A DNA stretch of 64,000 nucleotides, from assembly GCF_033568475.1 (NCBI RefSeq), contig NC_133121.1:132712375-132776374 (forward strand), given 5' to 3'. The notes below the pieces were generated by a model that was not told where the DNA came from, searched no databases, and saw only the letters and a program-made list of their open reading frames with translations. The first letter of the stretch is position 1. Each line of letters opens with the position of its first letter. Positions 1 to 12,005 of this stretch are shown piece after piece. The DNA is from Henckelia pumila (lineage: Eukaryota > Streptophyta > Magnoliopsida > Lamiales > Gesneriaceae). The position numbers and the translations under genes are program-made.

Positions 1-3000
1 TGTATAAACCTCAGCAGCAGCAGCATTTGGTAGACTTGCAAGACACCGCCGGGTTCGGTTCGGAGTCATGGCTATCAGGCGAGGACGAATCCTCACTCAG
101 TCGCACCTTCTCCTCTCTGTCCGCCGCAGCCGCCACCGCCTCCGCCACCGGGAATGTGGACCGTGTTCTTTTTAACGATCTTGTGGAGATTGTTCCTCTC
201 GTCCAGTCTCTAATTGTAAGATAACCGCTGCGTTTCAGTTCGTTCCATTTTTATTTTGTTTTTTGAAAAATTTGGAGAGATGTGTTTACTGTATTTCTTC
301 TGTTTGACATTGAAACGCTAGGACCGGAAAGCGAGTTCTTCGTTTACGAGAAAGGGTTCAATGATCTATACCAAAACGCCGTCTAGAGAATCCCTTTACA
401 AGAAGGTAACTTTTTTGTTCATTTTTTATGGTTTATGGAAGGCAATCTGTTTGAGATTTGTATGTCAAATGACTCCAATGCGTAGAGGGTTTGGGATCCT
501 TTATAATGGACATTCTAAATGTGCACGAGATATTCAAAATATTACAACTTTGCTGTCAAGTACATCAATCCGAAAACACCCACAATCTACTTCGTTTTGG
601 TCCTAACTCATGCATCACAAACTCAAATAATTAACAGGTTCAGAAGCTAGACCTTGCCAGAATCCTTCGAAAGTATAAAGAATACAAACAAAAATCCAAA
701 ATTTTATTGCAGCGAAATACAAAAGGGGGTATTCGAATAGAGGGAGGAGAGGGGCCAAATCAGACATTTATATGAGCATCATGAAAGAAAATCAACATTC
801 AATCACAAATAATAAAAATATGGGATGGTGTATGTCTATTTTAGCCATTGCAGCATTCAATAATAAATTTTATGGATTGCAATTCATGCTGTTGATTATA
901 TTTGCCGCAGACAACGGGAAGGAGTGCTCTTCAAACTAAAAAGCAAAGGGAGGAGCCAAACAAAAATACAGCCAATAACCAAGATGGCTGCAATGACAAT
1001 TTCTCAACTTTTTCCTCGAGGTCATTACTATCTGAAAAGGATAGAGAAGAACTGGTGGCATTACGGGACCAAGTGGAGGATCTGAAAAGGCAATTATCAG
1101 AAAAGGATGAACTTCTGAAATCAGCGGAGCTTTTGGAGAATGAGATGACTTCAATGCACTCGAAGTTCGCTGAGCTAAAAAATGAGGTTACAGAAAAGGA
1201 CTCGTTGATTAAGTCCTCACAATTACAGCTCTCTGATGCGAAGGTATGAATGTCCTCAAAATCTGAAATTTTCTACTGGAACTAGGTTTATTATTTTGTC
1301 CTTTGCTGAATCTACCTACTCTTATCAAAAAGCGGTTATCCAAAAACATATCTTTCTCTAGATGTTACCTTGATCAGCTAGATTATGTGCTGATTTCTCA
1401 CTTCTTTGCTTGGAACACTTCCATTTGCATTTCCATCCACTCCCCATTCAACTTAACTCCCAGGCATGAGTAATTGTTGGCCAAATTTGGCATAGACATA
1501 ACCGGAGCATGTAAAATCGAGATTTTATTTTATTTGTTTCTTAGACAGTATTTATAAGACATCCGAAAAATGATTCCATTAGTCTCTCGCCTTTTTTCAC
1601 TATTTCCCAGCAACAACTGTCACAATATATCATGTCAACAATGTGTCGATAACAATTTTAAAACAAGCAGCTTAATGTCTTTTTGATTGTAATTATATTT
1701 GTTATTCATCCCTACCAGCACCCCCTTTGGTGATGAATCATAACCGTCTCCCAAGATTTAAGACCTTACACAAAACTTAACATTTAAGGTGAGCCGCACC
1801 AAACCATCAATCCTTTTAGTCTGGATTTGTTTCTTGGTTGGTTCCTGTTAATAGAGGATAGATGTCCATGTGCGAATATTGCATTGGACTTTACTGAGGT
1901 TAAGAGAAACATATCAAGTGGAACAATGCCATTACACAATACTTGAGTGGAGGTGGCCAACTGTGGAGGTGGTGATATACAAGATGTTCTTGTGTTATAC
2001 ATGCTAAACTTAACCATCTGGGAGTAGGTATAGTGATTCAACACTTTATTCTCTCGTGCTTCTCCATTTTTCATTATAAAAGTGGTCATGTTGCGTCTGA
2101 AACTTATTATTAAATAAGAAACTACTATATGTCTGCCTCGTGCCTGAAAATTTGATTACTGAAGTAATGCTTTTTTTTTTTGTCTTACTATAGTTACACT
2201 GAAATGTGATATTTATTTCATCGTCTATCTCTGTTCTTGCGGGATATATATTGTTACAGATTAAGCTAGCAGACAAACAAGCTGCTGTGGAAAAACTACA
2301 GTGGGAGGCAATGACTTCCAACAAAAAAGTAGAGAAGCTTCAAGGAGACCTAACAAATGTAGAAGGAGAAATTTCATGTTTCATGTCATTAATCGAAGGC
2401 TTGGCAAGGACCGATTTGACTCTTTCTGATGGAGACTATGATTTTGTCTCATACCCTCTTGAAGAGGATCATGAGTCAGTAGGTTATTTATGCACATAAG
2501 CGCTATTCTTCTTTTGACCACCCTTCTCTTCCATTTACACTTCGTGTTTTAGAAAATATGTTCCATGTTCCAAGTAAAAAAAGTTGCCTGCACAAGTGCA
2601 TTATATATGCACAAGTTTTATGCTTTTACTGTCCACTCCTTTTATTATTGTTCAGATCCTTTTCCATTTCGTACTTTATTTTATTTTAAAATACTGTAAG
2701 GTTGTGTAGGGTAGGGGGATAGCAGATTGATGATTCGTAACAGTGTATATTGCTATAAATAAGCTTGATGTATGACTTAAGTGAGTTGATATTTGCATTT
2801 AAAGATTTGACATGAAAGTATAGGTAAATGTGGAAATGTAGATCATACGAACTTTTCATGCCTTGGTTTATGTATGGACGACTATTTACTTCTCGTTTCG
2901 TCAAAATGGGCAGGAATCCTTTAATGAGATAGAGATGCAGGAATTGGAAGCGGCAAGGGAAGCTTACATCGCTGCAGTGGCGGAAGCAAAAGAAAAGCAA

Positions 3001-3066
3001 GACAATGAATCTATTGCTGCTGCCGCCAAAGCTAGATTTCATCTGCATTCGGTTGTTCTCAAATGA
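1..3066 (+). CDS. MPB2C: MPB2C, microtubule-associated movement-protein-binding protein (5' edge cut by window)
   Basis: Plant microtubule-associated protein; the tobacco family member binds tobamovirus movement protein and restricts its cell-to-cell spread. Five exons fit: 1-215, 322-405, 911-1243, 2260-2478 and 2914-3066, all meeting at phase 0 with GT-AG introns. The window opens on TG of what must be the ATG (next codons TAT AAA CCT, then CAG repeats), so only the A is missing; the protein would be 334 residues, close to the family's usual length. Seen: a Gln-rich N-terminus, the acidic block ESWLSGEDES, a Ser/Ala-rich tract, the basic block KASSSFTRKGS, and a long charged heptad-rich region at roughly residues 140-250 that should form a coiled coil, then an Ala-rich C-terminus ending HSVVLK. 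Identification rests on remembered similarity of the N-terminus and the KGSMIYTKTPSRE segment. Promoter and 5' UTR lie outside the window. Confidence 0.85.
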
Positions 3067-3844
3067 ACATGAATATTGGACAACGACCAACTCCATGTGT
3101 CCAAATTCGTCAGATGCATATGTTGTTAACTTGTGTATTTTAGCTGTTGGAATGATTGTAATATAGTCCAATATATGTAATGTCTTAAATTAATCTGGTG
3201 GTACTGAGCTGGGATGGTTATTTTTGCATTTCGAGATGGGGTTTTATTATTAGTAACTTATGTCTGATTTGCCGGTTGACATAAATTACCTGTTCTAATT
3301 TAGTGCCGCATTTCCTTGAATGAATGACGAGTATTTAATTGAATTTCAAAATTATTTATAGCATTGATATGCCATTAAATTTACAAGTCTATTTTATATG
3401 TGCGTATAAAGTTAATGAAATGTTTAACTCGTAAACAAACACACTTATAAAAAAATCAAGTTTTAAATATTGTCAAAAACTCTTAAACAAACACACTTAT
3501 ATATATGTCACATTCACATTTTTATGAAACGTTCGCATTGAGAGTCAACCTGAACCCAAAAAATTGTCATGCTCTCGATCTGAACTCTAAGCATGATAAA
3601 CGTTTAAGCCATTCCATGCAACACAAAGATTTACAAACAAAATCAAGAACAAAGTAATTAAGATGAAACGAGCTAGTTGCATTACATTGTAGCTAGCACA
3701 TCAAAACACATTATAATGAACACCAAACGGCCCACATATTACGTATAACATGAAGGCTAGCTAGCTAACTAGCTAGTTTATTATATATCTCATCATTTGT
3801 CGAAACGACGCGATCAATCGGGGGTGCTGCTCGATGGCGTTTAG
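3067..3844. other. Intergenic, between convergent genes
   Basis: AT-rich spacer holding the 3' ends of MPB2C (+) and of the minus-strand gene at 3845-4904. It contains a short repeated phrase, AAACAAACACACTTATA, near 3435 and 3485, and a run of GCTAG-type repeats at about 3755-3776. No coding region seen. Confidence 0.6.
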
Positions 3845-4904
3845 CTAGAATCTGCAGCAGTGAAGAAGCAAACTCGTGGCCTTGTGTTTTTCCGATTTGG
3901 GCATGTGAACCGGACTCCCTATCCATTCGACACCCAATCTGCATGCAATGTATAATCAAACCAAATTTAGCAAAAGTTTTATATATAGTGCATGCATGCG
4001 CATATGGCCACACTTGTTAAATTCTTCACTACAAGAAATTAATTTGCTGATAATAAATATTATTATATGAGATTTACTTTGGGAAGGAGAAGGAGTTTGT
4101 GCTAGTATCAGATTGATTAGAGTTACAAGACTCGAAAGAGTCTTCTTCGCATGCCTTAATGGCCCCAATATTGGTAGCAGACTCCATCTCTTTGATTTCA
4201 TCTTCTGTCCACTCATGACTTTCCATCATCTCATTGTTGCTCCATTCTTTCTCATGACCCTACATGAAATGATCAAAATATATATCAAATCCGCCATTAA
4301 TCATTTTGGAAGCATATAATTCTCCGAGTTGCACGATCTATCTATATATATATGTGTGAGAGGAACTAACTTTTTTGCTATTGTCATGATGATCATATGT
4401 TTTTGATGGCTTGTTTTCATTGATCATATGAATAGCTCCATCTTCTCTAAAGCAAAAAACTATGTAATCTTCTTCCGAAAACCGAGGCCATTTCGAATCT
4501 CTGCTTCCCTCTTCCACTGATTCACTCTCATGATTAGTACTATTATTCAGTTTCCAACTTTGAGCAGATGTCTCCCCTTTCTCTTCTTCATTGCATATTT
4601 TGTTTGCCACCGAGATTTTACTCGAACTCGCGTTTTGCATTGGAGGGAACGAGCTACTGATGGCATCAGATGATTCTTCGTCTAAATAGTAAATACATTT
4701 TAACACATGATATGAGTTTCTTGCAAAAAGTGTACTCCCATCTTTGAACTAGGATCAAGAACTAACAAACGTACGACACGGGAAATATTAAATTTGATGA
4801 TTTTGAATTGGGAAAATCTTACCCAAGGGAAATCTGCAAGCGTAAAAGCATGAGGCCAGATCTTTTACTCGACATCGAACGAGCCTTGTACAAGGTGAGC
4901 TCAT
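3845..4904 (-). CDS. Unrecognised plant protein, four exons, 222 aa
   Basis: I do not recognise the family. A clean model on the minus strand has exons 4904-4823, 4681-4371, 4259-4078 and 3938-3845, all with GT-AG introns and a continuous frame (82+311+182+94 = 669 nt). The N-terminus is basic and Cys-containing (MSSPCTRLVRCRVKDLASCF), the middle is Ser/Glu-rich and acidic, and a hydrophobic-aromatic patch (EDYIVFCFREDGAIHMI) sits near residue 110. The third exon is acidic (EWTEDEIKEME), and the last encodes a short tail with VEWIGSPVHMPKSEK, ending in HCCRF. The third donor overlaps a stop: if that intron is kept, translation ends one codon after the exon. The start is the only ATG consistent with exon 1; the leader upstream is CT/A-rich, with a possible TATA (CATATATCC) near 5046-5054. 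Likely a small regulatory or cytosolic protein, but no function can be assigned. Confidence 0.65.
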
Positions 4905-6600
4905 GATGATCCTTGTACGTAGTTTGTTGCTTTGCTTTTGTGTGTGTTAATTATTATGAAGAGGGAAGTAATGAGATTTTTGTTTCTAAAATTTGAATTT
5001 GAAATGAGATGAAATTTGGGCATTGAAAGGGAGTTAGTGTGGAGGATATATGGCCGGAGTCGGTTATGATTCTGTAAACATGGGATGTGAGTAAAATGTG
5101 GAGATTTAAAAGGTAAGTATCCATGAGAACGTTGGCTTCACTATTTTGATTTCCCAACCAAATTAGAATATATATTTTAAAAAAAGATTTATTAACGATC
5201 AAAAGTGTTGGGGTATCGCACATAAACATCACTCGATAAGAGAGATTTGAGAGTTTGAATCCGTGTTAACAATAAGAGAGATTTGAGAGTTCCATCCCGT
5301 TTCATTTTTTTTTTTATATAAAGAGTTTTGATTTGGTAGCATGTTTTCATTGTTTTGTGTTTGATTTGATATGATAGGGAAAAATGTTAAATAGCCTAAA
5401 AACATATATAGTTATTAGAAAAGTTTTGCAGAAAAGGAATTAACTTGTTAAAAATAGGTCCAGGTGCACTGGATTTGAGATTTTTTTTTTAAAAAAAAAA
5501 ATTCGGATAAATAAAGGGATCATACCATAAACTCGATAAATTTTTAGAAGATGGTAAAAATTAACCAGATAGTGGAAAAATATTTTTGGTGTAATTTTTG
5601 AAAATTTCTGAAAAAAAATTATAAGACTAGTGATTTGATGAAAAAAGCTAAAATATAAGAAATATGTCTATATTCATAAAATTTAAAGAATATATGTTTG
5701 TAATTCTTACAAATATTTTACACATGTCCCAAAAAGTCTCTAAATTATTTTTGTCGTTTTTTTTCATAAAAAAACGAGCACATCACATAATTTTTCATGC
5801 TAAAAACTTGTCTCACAATTGTTTCTTTCAATTGCATACAACTGACTTGAAGAATTTAATATATATGTTGGTATTAACTATATTAGTTGTTCCTTTAAAA
5901 AAAACACTATATTAATTGTTAGCAAACCAAAATTAGTTTGCAACTAGCAAATTAACAACGGAGAAGAATACGGTGTTGAATACAATTATAATTAATCAAT
6001 CAATAAATAAATCAAACACAAAATATTTATCAATGAATTATACTACATCTAACAATAAAATTTCAAATTGAAGACAAAATCTCATGATCTAACGTCTTGT
6101 TCGATTGTCAGACGAGTTATAATCAATCCGACGATATCATCACAAATTTAAAATAAAAATTTTCTATGTAATAACAAGGGATAATTATTTTAAAATCCCT
6201 AAACTTAAACATAAATTTCTCCTAACTTTCTACATTCAAATTTTTTAATTTGCACTCCCTAGTGGTCCCCAATTTTGATTAAACAAGTATTTAACTAATC
6301 TTTTATACTTTGGCGTTGTTTTACCTATCGAACCAGTTCATGTCGTGAAGAACTATTGGTTGCGCAAGGTTTCCAGCCTATATACTTTAGATTAGGGTCC
6401 AACATGCTTCCATAAAGTGAATCAAATTTAAATATCTATTTGACCATAATGTCGTCGGGTCATACCTGCCGAGTTTTACGAAGTGCTCCTCACACTCCAA
6501 CCACGCAGTCGCAACAGATGGTTTCTGCACAAGCTCCTTCAACGACACCCAGCACAGCCTTAATTCGTTTTCTACCTTAAGGCGTATGGTATATAAATTT
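4905..6600. other. Intergenic, AT-rich
   Basis: Holds the probable promoter of the minus-strand gene at its left. A phrase AGAGAGATTTGAGAGTT is repeated at about 5239 and 5276. The 6310-6590 part is less AT-rich; read on the minus strand it has a short open stretch (VSLKELVQKPSVATAWLECE) that may be a gene or transposon relic, but I cannot assign it. Otherwise nothing recognisable. Confidence 0.5.
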
Positions 6601-6614
6601 AATTATAAAATATG

Positions 6615-6705
6615 AACATGAAAGAACAAGAGACTTTAAAAAAATTATTCAGACATAATATTATTACATAAATCAACTCCTTTGAAGAGGAGAAGACAAC
6701 TTGTT
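6615..6705 (-). other. Pararetrovirus leader arm, complementary to the primer-site end
   Basis: On the plus strand this segment resembles the reverse complement of the primer-site/leader end of the same element (about 13.80-13.87 kb). Shared words include TATTCAGAC, TAATATTATT and GAGGAGAAGA, in the same order. On the viral strand the two ends are therefore complementary to one another. Known caulimovirid leaders fold into one long stem, and this arrangement fits the two arms of that stem split between the ends of a linearised genome. Low sequence identity towards the outer edge makes the exact limit uncertain. Confidence 0.55.
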
Positions 6706-6840
6706 TAGCTACTCATAGTAGACTCGTTCTTGAAATACATAAACGAAAACTTATTACAATAGAAAGAGAAATATTACAACAATTTTATTCGTAAAAAAAC
6801 TGAAGGGAATGATCGATGTCTTCAGCTTCCTCAAATGCTT

Positions 6841-6849
6841 GTATTTATA
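6841..6849 (-). promoter_or_regulatory. Putative pararetrovirus TATA box
   Basis: The minus strand reads CTATAAATACAAGC just downstream of the transactivator region and the duplicated block at 6895-7010. This is the position of the genome-length RNA promoter in caulimovirids. The sequence that follows (ATTTGAGGAAG) resembles viral start regions. Part of the fossil virus; whether it retains activity cannot be told. Confidence 0.55.
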
Positions 6850-6894
6850 GCTGTAGTTCCACTCGTTTCACCGAGAAACTTCAGGGAATCTTAC

Positions 6895-7010
6895 AGCTGT
6901 CTTGTATTTCTTTATGTCATTATTGATGACATCTTTTACTAGTGGAGGAGGAAGCTGTCTTGAATTTTTTTTATGCCATTATTGATGGCATCTTTTACTA
7001 GTGGAGGAAT
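6895..7010. repeat. Direct repeat (2 x 58 bp) with internal palindromes in the viral intergenic region
   Basis: Two adjacent copies, starting at about 6895 and 6953, share AGCTGTCTTG at one end and CATCTTTTACTAGTGGAGGA at the other. Each holds a short inverted repeat around TATTG: ATGTCAT with ATGACAT in one copy, ATGCCAT with ATGGCAT in the other. The block lies upstream of the TATA box in viral orientation, where enhancer repeats are common in this family. Confidence 0.7.
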
Positions 7011-7281
7011 CACATGCCTGCCACTTTCTTTTGGCTTTATTTTCCTCACATGCCTGCTTTATTGTTGTCGGGGCATCTTTTGCTTTTGAAGTAGACCCCT
7101 GTGAAAACGCATCTTTGATGGTCCTTGTCCACCTTTGCTTGTCTCGGAAAAATCCTTTCGATCCGTTCGGGGTCTAAAGGTTTTTCCAAATTCTGGCTCC
7201 TTCTGATTTGGGCATTCTGGGCAGATATTCTCTGACCATCGTCCAATATGAGCCATGTTACAAAATTTTCGGCGAGTTTTT

Positions 7282-8424
7282 TTACTCCCCGGCAGCTTGT
7301 TGTTCCACAAAAGATTTCTCTTCTTTTCGAAGAGTTCTTCCGCAAATGCTGTAGTTTTTCCTGTCATTGTGTTCAACAGGAACGATCCGTTTACAGAATT
7401 CTGATAAAATTTGAATGGAAACTTGACTTTGTGTAAGACAGACCCAAATATCCCATGCCCTTCTGGTTGAGATCTCATTTTTCCCGAAAGTGGACACCAA
7501 GGATATTTCTTCAGTTTTAGGCTCCTTGATAAATTTATGACTGTTTATATCAGGTCTCCTCAGCTTGATAAAATGAAAGGGTTCGTGTGATCCTTTCACT
7601 GTTGGTTCTGGAGCTGCACTGAAAAAATATAACTCAAGCACATCTCCTCTGGACAAATGATCATTATTTGCCCATGTTTCTTGGACTGCTTCCTGAATCC
7701 ATTTTGGTAACTGTGATATCTCCAGAAAGCTTGGTGACGTTGTATAAACTGAGGCCAAAGCCCCAAATTCATACGAGAGTTTTACATCTTTAGGATTGAC
7801 ATTGTTTTTTAGCCAAACTCTTGGATATATTCCTGCAACATCAACCCTGCAAGTGTTCGGGTTGATTTCATTCCTTGTATTCAATTTCTCCCACTTCTGT
7901 TGATAAACCTGGAATGGAGAAATAATAGATGGATTAGTATCAATCTTAGATTTTCCCTTGTCAGTGTTGGGCCTAAGATTGATCTCTTCCTCTTTTACCC
8001 CAGAGGCGGAGGGTTGACTTGATGAGTTATCCTCATCAATTGTTGCTTCATCCAGATCATCAAAGGCTGATGATAGATTAGCTCTTGTTTCTTGAGTTTT
8101 AGATTCCTCAACATCTTGTTTCACAACCGGTGGTTGTATTTCTTGTTCTTGTAAAACCAATGGTTTTAGTATATCTTGTTTATGAGAAACCAATGGTTTC
8201 TCTATCGCCTTCACAATTGGCCCTTGAATAACAGCCCATAGTTGTGTTTGAGCTTGCATACATCCTGTAATTCGATTAGATACTTTGATCCGATCAGCTT
8301 GTTGTAACCTGCCGGCCATTTCAGCATTAATGGCTAACTGGTTGAACTCGTTTTGAAGCAACCCAAGTTGTTCCCTGAGATGTCTCTGCATTTTCAGGAT
8401 GGAATCCACGTCACTGCCTTCCAT
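7282..8424 (-). pseudogene. Pararetrovirus transactivator/viroplasmin-like region
   Basis: Last protein region of the integrated virus. It begins with a coiled-coil-like N-terminus (MEGSDVDSILKMQRHLREQL), has a Ser/Glu-rich middle, and then a conserved block containing GIYPRVWLKNN and FGALASVYTT. That block resembles the translation transactivator (P6/viroplasmin) family, which builds inclusion bodies and allows reinitiation on the polycistronic viral RNA. Its place after RNase H and before the promoter is the expected one in genera that carry it. Family assignment is from recalled motifs and genome position. Confidence 0.7.
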
Positions 8425-8506
8425 CTCTTGTTAAAAAATTTGGAAGAATATTTTCATGAGATTTAATAATAACAATATCAAAAATATAATTTTGACATAA
8501 TGCTTG

Positions 8507-9672
8507 TCATCTTAATAACCTAGCTTTCTCAGGTTTAGATTCAATCTTATTCTTTAGGAAAGCTTTTACCTGGGTGTTATCAACCTTCAGAGTGAATTTT
8601 TTAGCAAGTAAAAATAATGGCCATTTTTCAAAAGCCCTTTTAACCGCATAAAATTCCTTCTCGTTGATATGCCATCTAATGGCCTCAGATTCTGAAAAAA
8701 TACCGCTACAGTATCTGCATGGTATTTCCCCATCTGGAGTGATTTTGGTAAGGATTGCCGCCCACCAATCGTCGCTGGCATCCGTAAATAATACCAGATC
8801 ATCTTCATCTACGGGTATAACCATTTTTGGGAGATTCTTACATATCTCTTTAATTGGTTTACCCCTTTAGTATGGTCATCGGTCCATATAAACCTAGCAT
8901 CCTTTTTTAATAAAGGACTGAACACCTTTCTGTACATTGCTAGATTGTTAATGAACATCCCTGCAAAATTAACTACTCTAAGAAAACTCTGGAGTTGTTT
9001 TACATCTTTGAGTTTATCTGAAAAATTCTTTACCTTTTTCACAATATGGGGTTGTAGAATTATTCCAGTTTCATCAATCTCAATACCGAGAAATTCAATT
9101 TTCCTTGTTGCTATGACTGCTTTCTTTTCAGATAACACCAGTCCTTCTTGTTTACAAATTTTAGAAAAAATCTCTAAGTGTTTAACGTGTTCGTCTATAT
9201 TTTTTGATGCTATAAGAATATCATCAATATAAACAAACATAAAGTTGAAATAATCTTTAAAAAGGTTATCCATCTTTCTTTGAAATATCTGGGGTGCATT
9301 AGCCAATTTCATAGGCATAATTTCCCAAATATAGTGTCCTTGTGGAGTAGAGAAGGCTGTGAATTTCTTACTGCCTTCTTCCATTCTTATCTGGTAGAAT
9401 CCAGACTTACAATCAAATTTTGAGAACACTCTAGCATTTCGTACACAGCTAATTAGATGTTCTCTACTAGGTATGAAGTACCCGTCAAACTCCAGGATTT
9501 TATTAATACCTTGGTAGTTAATGACTAACCTGGGTTTCCCTCTTTTTATTTCACCATGATTTCTGACCAGAAAACCTGGGCTACTATATGGTGAAACTCC
9601 TTCTTTGATTAGACCAAGGTCCAAATGTTCCTTGATAATCATTCTCATATCCCTTTGATCTGTTATGTTCAT
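8507..9672 (-). pseudogene. Pararetrovirus reverse transcriptase and RNase H region
   Basis: The polymerase part has the fingers/palm signatures KPRLVINYQGINK, FSKFDCKSGFYQIRM and the active-site block FVYIDDILIAS. YIDD rather than YVDD is usual in Caulimoviridae. The connection and RNase H part follow, with LFTDASDDWWAA (catalytic Asp context) and WHINEKEFYAVKRA. In life this enzyme copies the terminally redundant genomic RNA into open-circular DNA in the cytoplasm. It is the best-preserved evidence of family and the best segment for a phylogeny. Confidence 0.9.
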
Positions 9673-9891
9673 CGGGATAGGCTTATATCTGACGAATTCA
9701 TACTCTTTGCCTTCTTTTAGAGTAATACTGGCTTTGAGTTGATTTCTATCTCACCATGCCAAAGGATGATCATTATAACTTTCTTTGAGCCTCTTTTTGA
9801 CATCTTCAAGGGATACCTTATTTTCTAACTCTATATCTCTATGATTTAGAGTTACCTTGAGAAGCTACATATCCTCTGTTTGGAGTTCTTG

Positions 9892-10434
9892 TTATGTTGT
9901 TATTTTCAACATGGTTTCTCCAAACCTTCTTGGATCTTTCATTTTTGGGTGAAAAAGTTGTCCCTTATCACCACGCTGGCTGCGAAATATTATCGGCAAT
10001 TGTCGATAAAAAGCAACTTTGAGTCTTTGAACGATAATTTTATGATCACAAATTGTAGTGAACATAAGTCTTCTTGACTCATTGTCTTGTGTGTACTTCT
10101 TAAACATTTGTAAGAAGTTATTTTCTAACAGGATATCAGCTCCTGTATCATGGAAATAGATTGGTGGTGTCTTTACCTTGTACCAAGGTGTCTGACCTGC
10201 TCCTCCTATAAGGATCTCTGCTTGTTTTATTCCTTTGCAAAGAATTAAAATTCTTCGAGAGAAATCTCGTCCAGCAATTTTTGGCAAATCTTCTTCACAT
10301 TTTTCAGGGAAGACTCCTCTTTTTGCTGTACAAATTTCTGCTCCCGAATCAATATAAGCTGCAAAGTATTCAGCCTTATATTGTTCATACAACATCCCTA
10401 TCGGAATGTATATGGAGAAAGGACTTTTTGTCAT
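9892..10434 (-). pseudogene. Pararetrovirus aspartic protease region
   Basis: Contains the retropepsin catalytic motif AAYIDSGAEICTA (D-S-G, as in caulimovirid proteases) and a downstream GADILLENNFL block typical of the fold's second half. It lies just before the reverse transcriptase, the family order for the polyprotein that this enzyme cleaves. Confidence 0.8.
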
Positions 10435-10697
10435 TTTTTAAAGGGATTACTAAATGGCCCTGCCATTTTTAACAGACTGTGTTGTAACTCAGTAATCCGA
10501 TTAAGACTATTCACCTTTAGTCTTCCTAAGGCTTCAGAAGGTAGAGTATGGTTACTCCTTTCTACCTCTTCGATGCGATCTAGTAAATCATGTTCATGAC
10601 TTACTAATTTCAACAGCTGCTTCTTCCTCTGTTTGTAAACAGAGTTCTCGAATCTGATTAAGGTATTGTCCCTTATCCAATTCTCTTGGTTTTCCAT
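10431..10697 (-). pseudogene. Probable N-terminal part of the viral polymerase region
   Basis: Short charged, helix-prone segment (MENQENWIRDN... SLLKMAGPFSNPFKK) between the movement protein and the protease. It has no recognised domain. By position it would be the leader part of the polyprotein, which is variable in this family. Confidence 0.45.
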
Positions 10698-10709
10698 TTC
10701 GTAGAATTC

Positions 10710-12005
10710 TTATTGAATCCTCCAAGTCTTTTCTTTTGCCATGAACTCTATTCCTTTTTCAAGGCGTTTCCATGGTTTATGGTCCTCCAGAAACTCTAGG
10801 CCAAGAATGAGCTGATCCACTTCTTTTCCTGGAATTCCACATATTTGAACTTCCAATTCTCCAATATTTATTAATCCTTGGTAAGTTCTTTTTTCATGTT
10901 GTTCCAAATAGTAAATCGAGTTACAAGGAAACTGGTTCCGATGACTTGTAATATCGAATACTATTTTCACTTCTTTCCATCCTTCTGGAGATCTAAGTTT
11001 TCCTATTATAGAAAACTCTTTTTCTTCTGGTGGAATTTCTTGAATAGGAGATTTGTCCCATCTCCTACTTGTCATTCGGTTTCCTTGAAAAGATAACCTT
11101 CGAGGTTCTATTTTAAGGTCTCTGTATAGAACCGGTCTGTCTTGGATTTGAATGTCTGTTTCCTGAATTAAAAGAAACTCGATTCTTTCTGGGTATATTG
11201 CATGAGCAACTTTCCCAAAGATCTCTGGAATTTCAATGAACTCATTTCTAATAAATAATTCAGAATGATGAGTATTAGAAAGAGCATATGAAATTTGATA
11301 TGTAATAGAATATGGTCTATTACCTTCCTTCATTAGTCTCTTTTCCTTGAAGTTTTGATGCAACGTCAAGGCTCGACTAAAGTCCCTGTCAGCTAAATTG
11401 TAGGCTATTCTTGGATAGATAACTCCTACAATTTTTCCTGCACAAAGATTTCCTGAGATAGTACCCAGGACAGCATCTTGAATATTCCCCATTCTTTTAT
11501 CGCATACTACGATATCTATGGGTGAATCTATTCCTTCTTTAAAAGTTGTCTTGATCATTATTTGAATTGCTCCAATATGAATCCAAGACATCGTCCTTGC
11601 TACCTCACCTTTCAACTTTTGCAATTCCTCTCTTATTTCTTCAAAAGGAATTAACTGCATCTCTATTTGATTACTTGTTAACTCCATGGGGATTGCCATT
11701 TCCCTTCTGGATACTTTGTAAATCAAATTATGTCTTTTTTGTCTAAGCCCTAGGTTGCCTAAGACTCTTTCTACTTGTCCTGCCAAAAATCTCTGGTACT
11801 TTTGTAACGTTGGATTTTCTCTCATAATCCTTTGGACCATATTATGAGATATCGTGGTTTGGCTAAAGAATCCAGCCAAACTTTCATGTGTTTCATGCCG
11901 AAACACTTCTTTATTCTGATTCTGATTCTGATCCATCCTCAGAATCTTCTTGACTAAACAATATCTCTTCTTCGTATATGCTTTCATCTGAGGGGATATC
12001 CTCAA
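10710..12005 (-). pseudogene. Pararetrovirus movement protein region
   Basis: Resembles the 30K-type movement proteins of caulimovirids: the block SWIHIGAIQIMIKTTFKEGI followed by PIDIVVCDKRM, then YPRIAYNLADRDFS, is characteristic. Such proteins form tubules through plasmodesmata. The region overlaps the end of the capsid region by about 95 bases, as compact viral genomes often do. Here the movement protein lies downstream of the capsid, unlike the cauliflower mosaic virus order. Confidence 0.8.
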
